DNA of 64,000 nucleotides from Streptomyces sannanensis (GTDB taxonomy: Bacteria; Actinomycetota; Actinomycetes; Streptomycetales; Streptomycetaceae): assembly GCF_039536205.1 (NCBI RefSeq), contig NZ_BAAAYL010000001.1:3968001-4032000 (forward strand), written 5' to 3'. A model generated the notes under the pieces. The model did not search any database and had not been told where the DNA came from. It was given only the letters and a program-made list of their open reading frames with translations. Shown here piece by piece: positions 57,336 through 64,000 of this stretch (position 1 is its first letter; every line of letters starts with the position of its first letter). Position numbers and translations under genes: made by a program.

Positions 57336-60114
57336 GCCAGCGGTCGGCGATCTCGGCGAGCCCGTCCGCGTCCGGCGGGGTGCGGCCGAGGCCGATCGCG
57401 TACCGTGCCGAGGCCGCACCGGACATGAACGGGCGCGGCCACGCGTGCGCGTCGGTCGCCCCGGCGTCCTCCAGGGCGGTGAGCAGCGCCCGCAGCCGTC
57501 CCCGTACGCGCCCCAGGGTCTCCTCGAACTCCTCGGCCCGGCCCGGGCGCACGGTCACCACGGCCCAGGCCGCGTGCCGGCGGTGCATCGGCGGGGGAGA
57601 CAGCAGTTCGGGCCGGGGATCGGTACCGCTCTCCGCCGCGGCTTCCAGGATCTCCCAGGCCCGGTACAGCTCCTGGACCAGCAGGTCCCGGCCGCCGGGA
57701 CCGACCTGTTCGGTGCAGGAACGGACCGGCGCCGACGGAGTCATGACCGTCACCGGCGACGACACCGGCACGGCCCCTTCCGGCCCGCCGACCGGTTCTC
57801 GCCAGTCCCAGGCGGCCCAGGTACCGAAGAAGAGCCGCAGCAGCTCGTCGTCCGGCACATCGCCCGCGTCGCGCACGGTACGCGCGGCCAGTACGGACCA
57901 GGCCAGGCCCGGCAGCCCGCCGAACGGGGCCGCGTCCAGCCCGCGCGCCCTCGCCCAGGCCTTCACCTCCCGGGCCAGCCGGGCGAATGCGGCAGTACGC
58001 CCGCCGGCCGCCGCGAGCACCGCGTCCGCGTCGCTCACCGCGCTCAACGCGACCGCCGCGGCCCCGCCCAGCTCGGCGCGGCGGGCCACCGCTTCTTCAG
58101 GAGCGATCGGACCTGTGGCGACCACGACCAGATCGACCCCGAGACCGTCGACGCGCAGCCGCAACCCCGGCACCCGCGCGCCCACCACCTGCCGCACCGC
58201 CACGGCCTCCGGCACCGCCGCCACCACCCGCGCCCGGATCTCCGCCATGTCCACCGCCCCCGGCAGCGCGGCCACCAGGTCCAGATCCGCCTCGGCCAGG
58301 GCACAGCCCATCCGCCGCGACCCGACGACGTACACCACCCCGTCGCCCAACGCCTCCGACACCCGCTGCGCCACCTGCCGCGCGGCCTCGGTGTCACCCG
58401 TGGACAGCCAGGGCGCCTTGCCTGCACCCGGCTCGGGCAGCCATCGCACCTTGCCCGTGCCCAGCGCCACCGTCGCCCGCGCCCGCATCGGCTCCTCGCC
58501 CCGGCGGGACAGCAGCACCAGCTCCCCGACCCGCGCCGACATACCGCCCAGCCGTGCCGCGCACTCGGCGGCGACCGGCAGCGGATCCCCGGTCCGACCC
58601 AACGTCAGATGCGGGGTGAAGCCCTCGCCGCGTCCCCGGCAGAGCGGAAACCGCTGCTCCAGTTCCCGGCGCAGCCCCGCCCACGGCGCCTCGCCGGCCG
58701 CCGCCGGGTCGAGCCAGACGGTGGCGTCCTCGCGGTGCCCGAAGGTGTGCACCCCGTCCAGCCGGGCGGTGAAGGGGGTCGTCGAGGCTGCCGCGGCGGT
58801 GAGCAGCGGGGCCGCCCGTTCGAAATCGGACTCGGGTACGAAGCCGAACAGCAGATTCACATGCGGCGGCCAGCGGTGGATCTGCGGATCGTGCTCGCGC
58901 CGGATCTCCTGGATCGGCGGCCACAGCTCCCGGGGCGGGATCCACGCCACTGCGGTCCGGGCCGTCGGCGGGATGTCGAGGACGTCGCCGGGTTCGTCCG
59001 AGCGCGAGCCGAGGGCCAGGTCCACCTCCACCCCGTAGTGGTCCGAGACGTACAGCCCCTCCGGCGTGGGTGTGTCGCCGCGCAGTACCGCCGCGGTCGC
59101 GCGCACCCGGTCCGCGCGCAGCAGGACCCGGTCCAGCCGGGACGCCCGGCCCGACAGCGAGGAGACCACGGCCAGCGGATTGACGCGCGGATCGAAGGTC
59201 GGGGTCCTGTCGTCGGGTCCGTGCACCTCGGTCCAGGAGTCGCGCATGCCGAGCGCGACCGCCGGCCCGGCGTCGCCGTCCCCGCCGTCGTTGAAGTCGC
59301 CCAGCAGGACCAGCTCGCCGTCCAGGCCGGCCAGTCCCTCGGCCAATTGGACGAGCTCGGCCTCCCGTCTGGCCGGGCCGTCGACGGAGTGGTCGCTGGT
59401 CAGGTGGGTGGTGGCGACCACGAGGGGGCCGGAGGAGGTCTCCACGGTGAGGGCGGTGACGGCCTTGTGCGGGCCGAGGACATGCACCCCCGCCTCTCGT
59501 ACGGGCAGTCGGCTGAGCAGCAGTACTCCGCTGTCGTCGACGTCCTTCCCGGCAGGGTCCGTGCCCAGGGTGTAGCCGTCCCGCACCCATGGGGCTCGCA
59601 TCACCATGGCGAGCAGTGCGGGCTCGACCTCCTGCAGCGCGATGACGTCCGCGTCCGCCTCCTCCAGTGCGACCAGCAGCAGGGGCCGTCGCCGGGCGGT
59701 GTCGATGCGGTCGCTGTCGTACCGGTCCCACAGCGTGTTCCAGGTCAGTACGCGCAGGCCCGCCGACGCCGGTACACCGCGAGGTGTGTCCGCCGGGCAC
59801 CATCCGTCCGCCGGATCCCAGGCATGGGGCGTCCGGGCGGTGAAGAACGGCGCCCGCAGAAGGCGCGGGGCCCTCACCCGGCCGGCCTCCGTGGCGTCGA
59901 TGCGGTCCAGATGCGTGGCGCGGTCCCAGACCAGCTCGCCGTCCGCCTCGACGAACAGCACCCGGTGCCAGGGGATCTCGCCCCCGGGGACGAAGGCGGG
60001 CAGGGGGATCCGCTTGGGCGCGGCCCCGCGCTGGTTGATGCCCAGCACGAACCGGGCGGGGTCGAAGCGCGGATCCCAGCGGACCCGGTGGTAGATCTCC
60101 TCGCTGGTACGCAT
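57271..60114 (-). CDS. multidomain RNA-repair protein: DUF504, EEP phosphodiesterase, 2H (LigT-like) and nucleotidyltransferase/poly(A) polymerase domains
   Basis: A 947-aa protein. Domains in order: the DUF504/MJ1316-type N-terminus ([40 protein letters not shown]), an endonuclease/exonuclease/phosphatase domain (about 118-365: [31 protein letters not shown]), a 2H phosphoesterase/2',3'-cyclic phosphodiesterase-like domain (HVNLLFGF near 415, HLTLGR near 500), and a Pol-beta-like nucleotidyltransferase ([17 protein letters not shown] near 595) with a poly(A) polymerase-like C-terminus. ATG 60114 overlaps the TGA of the ligase-kinase gene. All activities fit healing of broken RNA ends and 3' end rebuilding. 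The last 170 bp are duplicated at 47182. Confidence 0.88.
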   Translation of the reverse strand: MRTSEEIYHRVRWDPRFDPARFVLGINQRGAAPKRIPLPAFVPGGEIPWHRVLFVEADGELVWDRATHLDRIDATEAGRVRAPRLLRAPFFTARTPHAWDPADGWCPADTPRGVPASAGLRVLTWNTLWDRYDSDRIDTARRRPLLLVALEEADADVIALQEVEPALLAMVMRAPWVRDGYTLGTDPAGKDVDDSGVLLLSRLPVREAGVHVLGPHKAVTALTVETSSGPLVVATTHLTSDHSVDGPARREAELVQLAEGLAGLDGELVLLGDFNDGGDGDAGPAVALGMRDSWTEVHGPDDRTPTFDPRVNPLAVVSSLSGRASRLDRVLLRADRVRATAAVLRGDTPTPEGLYVSDHYGVEVDLALGSRSDEPGDVLDIPPTARTAVAWIPPRELWPPIQEIRREHDPQIHRWPPHVNLLFGFVPESDFERAAPLLTAAAASTTPFTARLDGVHTFGHREDATVWLDPAAAGEAPWAGLRRELEQRFPLCRGRGEGFTPHLTLGRTGDPLPVAAECAARLGGMSARVGELVLLSRRGEEPMRARATVALGTGKVRWLPEPGAGKAPWLSTGDTEAARQVAQRVSEALGDGVVYVVGSRRMGCALAEADLDLVAALPGAVDMAEIRARVVAAVPEAVAVRQVVGARVPGLRLRVDGLGVDLVVVATGPIAPEEAVARRAELGGAAAVALSAVSDADAVLAAAGGRTAAFARLAREVKAWARARGLDAAPFGGLPGLAWSVLAARTVRDAGDVPDDELLRLFFGTWAAWDWREPVGGPEGAVPVSSPVTVMTPSAPVRSCTEQVGPGGRDLLVQELYRAWEILEAAAESGTDPRPELLSPPPMHRRHAAWAVVTVRPGRAEEFEETLGRVRGRLRALLTALEDAGATDAHAWPRPFMSGAASARYAIGLGRTPPDADGLAEIADRWLKGLPGVRLDRAEGGAVPTLR

Positions 60115-61922
60115 CACGCCTCCTCTGCATCCAGGGTGCCGTCGGTGTCGTCGACCGTTCCGCCCGCTCCGACGTACCAGGTGCGGTGCGCCTGGCCCGG
60201 GTACGGCGGGACGAATCGCCGCAGTTGCGAGGTGAGCACCTCGGGCGGGACCGGGTGCGCCCGCCCGGCGTTGCGCCGCACCAGCTCGTCCTCGTCGACG
60301 AGCGCCACCGCGTGGGTGACGAGGGCGTCGCGGCGGCGGGCCACCGCGTGCACCAGGGAACGCTGGTGCGGGTTGAGTGATGTGGCGTCCCACACCACCG
60401 TGCCTCCACCGGCGAGCGCGGTGTCGAGCCGGCCGAGCCCTTCCCTCAGGACGTCGCCGTTGGCCCGCTGGTCCGCTCGTGACCCCCGGGCCTGACGCAG
60501 CTCGTCGAGCGAGACATACGAGCGGACTCCCTGCAACCGTCCACCGAACGTGCTCTTCCCGCTCCCCGAGGGGCCGGTCAGATGCACCAGCCGGGGGAAC
60601 TCCCCGGACCGCCACCGCCAGGTCGCCGCCTGGGCCTCCTCGACGCCGGTGATCCGGCCCCTGGCGTACGCGTCCCGTGCCTCCGCCCAGCACCGGTCGG
60701 CCGCATCGGCCCCGAGCCCCGCGAGCGCCTTGCGCAGACCGGCCCGCAGCGTCGCCGGCGGTGCCTCGCCGAGCAGCCCGGCGTCCTCGGCGTGCAGCGC
60801 GGACCACTCGACCTGCTCACGCGCTCCGGCGTCGTGCGCGACCGCCCCGGCGACGGCGTGCAGCACTCCGAGGTCGGCGGCGAACGACATCCGTACCAGC
60901 CCGGTCCGCCGCTCCTCGTCGGGGTACGGGCGCTGCAGGCCCGGACACAGCCCGACGAGGTCCGCGACGCGTCGTGCCGTCGGCATGCCCAGCGGCCCCG
61001 CCAACCGGGGCGCCAGCCAGGCCCGCCGGGTGCCGTGCAGCAGTGCGGCCAGTACGCCGGCCAGCCTGGCGTCCCCCGACCGCCCCAGTACGTTCAGCCG
61101 CGCCGACACCTCGCCCACGGCGGCCCCGGCCCGCGCCGGGTCCGCCAGAGTGTCCCCCTCTGCGGTCCGGGCCGACGCAGGGCCCCGTGAGGCGCCTCCC
61201 TCCTCCGGGGCCCCGCCCAGGCCGTCCGCGGAGAGCCCGACCGCCGCCAGCAGCGCCGGCACATCGGGCGTCGCGCCCGAGCGCACCGCCCACAGCGCGG
61301 CGGCCGGGCTGAGCCCGTTCTCGACGACGGCGGCATGCATCCAGTGGGTATCGGTCTGCACATGCCCCGGGCGAACCCACTTGGCCACCCGCCGCCCGAA
61401 CTCCTCCCGCCGGAAGCCTTCGGCGGTCCGCACGACGTATCCCTCCTGCCGTGCGGGGTCGAGCTTCAGCACCCGCAGCGCACGCTCGTCGAAGACTCCC
61501 CGCCACAGCACCGGCGGCACCGGTATGCCCAGCCGCCGCAGGAAACGCACGGTCCGGTCCCAGTCCAGGCACCGGTCGTCGCCGTCCCAGACCGAGAACC
61601 CGTAGAACCAGCTCTCCAGCTGCTCGTACGCGATCGAGTGCCGGGCGTACAGGTTCTCCCCGCACACCCGCCACCCCGCCGGAATCGCCGCGCCGATCCG
61701 GCCCTGCAGGCCCTTCACCCACGCCCGTGACGGATGGTGCGCCGAATCCAGCGACCGCGCGTGCATCCCGTCCGTGTAGAGGGTCGTGTTCTCGCCGTCG
61801 AGCTTCTCGGTGACGACGACCTCGCGCCCCACCAGCCCCGCCAGATCCCCGGCCCGTACGTCGTCCGCGGACGCCCCGGGCGACCACGGCAGATGCGGCG
61901 TGCGCGGATACTGCGTACGCAT
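60114..61922 (-). CDS. RNA ligase (Rnl-type) fused to polynucleotide kinase
   Basis: A 602-aa protein from ATG 61922 behind AGGAGG. The N-terminal ATP-dependent RNA ligase domain has nucleotidyltransferase motif [10 protein letters not shown] (Lys40 is the adenylation site), [12 protein letters not shown] (motif III region), EGYVVRT (motif IV) and AKWVRP (motif V). A helical middle domain follows (about 200-420). The C-terminal P-loop kinase has GPSGSGKST near 448 and [20 protein letters not shown]. It can thus phosphorylate 5' ends and seal RNA. It is the first gene of the two-gene RNA-repair operon, coupled to the next by stop-start overlap. Confidence 0.9.
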   Translation of the reverse strand: MRTQYPRTPHLPWSPGASADDVRAGDLAGLVGREVVVTEKLDGENTTLYTDGMHARSLDSAHHPSRAWVKGLQGRIGAAIPAGWRVCGENLYARHSIAYEQLESWFYGFSVWDGDDRCLDWDRTVRFLRRLGIPVPPVLWRGVFDERALRVLKLDPARQEGYVVRTAEGFRREEFGRRVAKWVRPGHVQTDTHWMHAAVVENGLSPAAALWAVRSGATPDVPALLAAVGLSADGLGGAPEEGGASRGPASARTAEGDTLADPARAGAAVGEVSARLNVLGRSGDARLAGVLAALLHGTRRAWLAPRLAGPLGMPTARRVADLVGLCPGLQRPYPDEERRTGLVRMSFAADLGVLHAVAGAVAHDAGAREQVEWSALHAEDAGLLGEAPPATLRAGLRKALAGLGADAADRCWAEARDAYARGRITGVEEAQAATWRWRSGEFPRLVHLTGPSGSGKSTFGGRLQGVRSYVSLDELRQARGSRADQRANGDVLREGLGRLDTALAGGGTVVWDATSLNPHQRSLVHAVARRRDALVTHAVALVDEDELVRRNAGRAHPVPPEVLTSQLRRFVPPYPGQAHRTWYVGAGGTVDDTDGTLDAEEA

Positions 61923-61998
61923 GGTGATCGGCCTCCTGGTGACGATGTCGGTGCCGGGTCACTGTAGGAGCGCGGGGGAGGGGCGATCGAATGAATTA

Positions 61999-62047
61999 GA
62001 GGAACGGGCTACGAGTACCGGGGCAGCTGCTCGGTCGAGATCGTCCA
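61999..62047 (-). pseudogene. 3' fragment of a Uma2 gene (copy of 47390-47440)
   Basis: GGGCTACGAGTACCGGGGCA and the following 26 bases match the end of the Uma2 gene at 47 kb with one difference. A footprint of recombination directly upstream of the RNA-repair operon. Confidence 0.75.
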
Positions 62048-62062
62048 CTGCGGGGAGCGGGG

Positions 62063-62947
62063 CTATTCGATCTCGAAGATCTCTTCGGTGGACGAAGCGG
62101 TGATGGCACGGATGAGCCATTGGCGGAGGATCTCGGCGTCGTCACAGCCGGTGATGCGCTCGCGGGCCTCGTCGGTGACCTCGATACCGCGCTGTTCCAG
62201 CACGAGCACGATGTCCTCGGCCCGGCCTTCCACCCGGCCTTCCACCCGGCCTTCGTCCCGGAGTTCTTCGGAGAGGGGGGACTTGTAGAAAGAGAGGTCC
62301 ACGGCCACCAGTTTCCTCCAGATTTCCGCGGCTGGGTGCTTGCCCATGCCTTGCGCAATGAGTTCGATGACGGGGTCGGCGAGGTTTCGCGGCGTGTCCC
62401 GCAGCACGGTCGACACTGCTTTGAGTATGGCTCCGATGTCCGGATTCTTGGCGTGTGTGATCGCGGCCAGCGTGGCGAGTGCGAGGTCTTTGCGGGCCTC
62501 GGCCGGGTTGGTGATCACTGGCATGTTGTGCGGGCCCGCTACGAGCGGGAGCAGGGTGAGCACGGGCCACTTCCGGGGCCCGATAGGGATGGGGCGAGCC
62601 GCCCATTCGGCTGTGGCACGGTCCTGGCAGACGACCAGCAGCATCGGCGGAAGCTGATACTTCGTATGCAGATACGACACGTAGTACGCCCAGCTCGCCG
62701 GCTTGGCAGGGTCCTTCTTGCCCTGGGCCTCGATCGCGAGGACGAAGGACTCGCCGTCCTCGCTGTCGATCCGCAACAGGGTGTCGACACGGCGCTCGAT
62801 GGGACGGGTTTCCGTGAGGTCGGTGGGCAGGGGCGTGACCGAGGTGGGTGGGGCGAAGCCGATGCCGAGCACCTCGGAGACGCGTGAGAAAAGTTCCGGG
62901 TGGTACTGGAAGACGCGGTGCATCGCCTCGTGCGACGAATTGACCAT
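62063..62947 (-). CDS. Rpn/PDDEXK-family nuclease-like protein
   Basis: A 294-aa protein from ATG 62947 (MVNSSHEAMHRVFQYHPELF) behind AGGAA. The restriction-like core has VDTLLRIDSEDGESFVLAIE, then AQGKKDPAKPASWAYYVSYL, i.e. D...E-x-Q with following Lys, as in Rpn (recombination-promoting) nucleases/DUF4351-type proteins. C-terminal (VEGR) repeats DEGRVEGRVEGRAEDIVLVL are common in this family. The frame is open further upstream but that part reads as non-coding. Element-linked DNA breakage or phage defence is possible; activity not shown. Confidence 0.8.
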   Translation of the reverse strand: MVNSSHEAMHRVFQYHPELFSRVSEVLGIGFAPPTSVTPLPTDLTETRPIERRVDTLLRIDSEDGESFVLAIEAQGKKDPAKPASWAYYVSYLHTKYQLPPMLLVVCQDRATAEWAARPIPIGPRKWPVLTLLPLVAGPHNMPVITNPAEARKDLALATLAAITHAKNPDIGAILKAVSTVLRDTPRNLADPVIELIAQGMGKHPAAEIWRKLVAVDLSFYKSPLSEELRDEGRVEGRVEGRAEDIVLVLEQRGIEVTDEARERITGCDDAEILRQWLIRAITASSTEEIFEIE

Positions 62948-63066
62948 ACGGGTTCCTGCGGTGGGGAGAGGGATGGGGGAAGTTGTCATTGGCACATGCC
63001 TGCGGTAATCGCTCGCTTGCGAGCGTATGTGCGCAACTGGCCTGGATAGGGCGAAGTTGACGGTGC

Positions 63067-63519
63067 TCACCTGAACGGGTGAGCTCGACGGAGGTCCAGT
63101 TCGGCCCATACCGTTTTGCGTGGTACGGGGCCCGGCGTCACGCCCCACCGGTCGGCGAGCGCGTCGACGAGCAGCAACCCTCGCCCCGACTCGTCGTCGG
63201 CGGAGGGCGGTTGGGGCCGGAGGCTCGGGAGCCGGTCCGGGCGCGTGTCGGTCACCTCGACGCGGAGCGTGTGCTCGTTGTTCGTCGTGCGGAGGGCGAG
63301 GAGGAAGCTGCGGCCGGGCAGCCGGCCGTGGGTGGCGGCGTTGGCGGCGAGCTCGGCGACAAGGTGCGTGGCCGTTTCGGCCACTCCGTACGGCAGGTCC
63401 CAGGCGTGCAGCCGCTCGGCGGCGAGCAGGCGAGCGAGACGGGCGCCGCGTGGCGTGGGGGACAGGTGGACGGTGAAGTGACGCGTGTGGGTGTCGAGTT
63501 GCGCGGGTTTCTGGTTCAC
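63067..63519 (-). CDS. RsbW-like ATP-binding protein, copy 3
   Basis: A 150-aa protein, MNQKPAQLDTHTRHFTVHLS, with HATPase_c_2 motifs LVAELAANAATHGRLPGRSF and DDESGRGLLLVDALADRWGV. Strongly similar to copy 1 but without its C-terminal Pro-rich extension, so this is the standard family size. Divergent from an XRE gene that leaves the window; four TGTCCGG repeats lie between. Confidence 0.88.
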   Translation of the reverse strand: MNQKPAQLDTHTRHFTVHLSPTPRGARLARLLAAERLHAWDLPYGVAETATHLVAELAANAATHGRLPGRSFLLALRTTNNEHTLRVEVTDTRPDRLPSLRPQPPSADDESGRGLLLVDALADRWGVTPGPVPRKTVWAELDLRRAHPFR

Positions 63520-63581
63520 GTCGCTCAGCGTTGCGGTGCGCGCCTACGCTGAACAGTGACTCGGCGTATGCGTATGGTGAC

Positions 63582-63618
63582 TGTCCGGAGCTTGTCCGGT
63601 GTTGTCCGGCCTGTCCGG
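63582..63618. promoter_or_regulatory. TGTCCGG direct repeats, locus 3
   Basis: Four exact TGTCCGG words at 63582, 63593, 63603 and 63612, spaced 11, 10 and 9 bp. This is the best-preserved array of the three. Confidence 0.75.
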
Positions 63619-63664
63619 AGGGGCGCATGGGCAGGGGGCGTCCAGGTGTGGCGGTACGTCGGAG

Positions 63665-64000
63665 GTGGCGCGGGTGCGGGTGGATGTGGACGGTACGGAG
63701 CAGCCCAAGGGTGAGACGGACGAGCCGGGTTGGGAGGTCGACCCGGACGACGAGTCGGGGGCGGCGGTCGTCGCGACGGTGGGGCGGCAGTTGCGGCTGC
63801 GGCGGGAGGCGGCCGGCCTGCGGGCGGCGGAGTTCGGGGTGGCGGTCGGGTACGGGGAGGACCTGGTCTACAAGGTCGAGGCCGGGCGGCGGATTCCCCG
63901 GCCGGAGTACCTGGACAGGGCGGACGAGGTGTTGGGCGCGGGTGGGCTGATCGCCGCGATGAAGAAGGACGTGGCGGAGGTCCGGTACCCGAAGAGGGTG
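63665..64000 (+). CDS. XRE-family regulator (WhiJ-like), locus 3, 3' end outside window
   Basis: The frame from GTG 63665 encodes VARVRVDVDGTEQPKGETDE and the helix-turn-helix LRLRREAAGLRAAEFGVAVG, nearly the same as locus 1 up to KKDVAEVRYPKR at the window edge. The GTG used at locus 1 is out of frame here because of one extra base upstream, so the first in-frame start is 63665. DUF5753 and a DUF397 partner are expected beyond the window. Confidence 0.8.
   Translation, partial: MARVRVDVDGTEQPKGETDEPGWEVDPDDESGAAVVATVGRQLRLRREAAGLRAAEFGVAVGYGEDLVYKVEAGRRIPRPEYLDRADEVLGAGGLIAAMKKDVAEVRYPKRV

Overview
The window is a high-GC, Streptomyces-type actinobacterial chromosome. The gene order tRNA-Thr, tRNA-Met, rpmG, hadA/hadB-like genes, tRNA-Trp, secE, nusG, rplK, rplA, rplJ, rplL, rpoB, rpoC, rpsL, rpsG, fusA, tuf is the core actinobacterial transcription/translation hub. 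GTG and TTG starts are common, and WhiB, DUF397 and DUF5753 proteins are present. All of this fits Streptomyces; the species cannot be told from the sequence alone.

Layout. 1-10.4 kb: tRNAs, rpmG and a two-subunit MaoC-type dehydratase. A TetR/MFS efflux pair follows, with the same operator in front of each gene. Then come murB, an ECF sigma factor with a membrane partner, adenosine deaminase and an aminotransferase. 10.4-23.7 kb: the secE-nusG-rplKA-rplJL-rpoBC run, with clear terminators, an L10 leader/attenuator and a sigma70-type rpoB promoter. A lipoprotein gene sits between rplA and rplJ.

23.7-40.4 kb: between rpoC and rpsL lies a 16-kb, mostly minus-strand cluster encoding a siphovirus-type tail. 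It has a tail terminator-like protein, major tail protein, G/GT chaperone with a -1 frameshift site, two short tape measure proteins, Dit, a tail-tip protein, two paralogous fibre proteins, an endolysin and a holin. Regulators at its head are an XRE protein, a WhiB-like protein and a MerR/BldC-like HTH protein. I see no terminase, portal, capsid, protease, integrase or replication gene. A domesticated tail or F-type tailocin-like particle is therefore more likely than an intact prophage. 40.4-45.2 kb: rpsL, rpsG, fusA and tuf, ending in a strong terminator.

45.2-64 kb: a mosaic accessory island begins with a group IIC-type intron placed directly behind the tuf terminator. It then carries a Uma2 nuclease, a replication-type HTH protein and three copies (one intact, one broken, one cut by the window edge) of a WhiJ-like locus: RsbW-type ATPase, XRE-DUF5753 and, in the intact copy, DUF397. 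The copies share TGTCCGG direct repeats in their divergent promoters. Between them lie a WXG-like/DUF1023 hydrolase/lipoprotein locus with an orphan C-terminal duplication, a GHKL ATPase with a C-terminal PD-(D/E)XK-like region that splits an RsbW-type gene, a two-gene RNA ligase/kinase and RNA-repair operon, and an Rpn-like nuclease. Short gene fragments exchanged between 47, 54, 57 and 62 kb show that the island was assembled by recombination. The overall picture is a conserved core hub flanked by two conflict/defence-type cargo regions.
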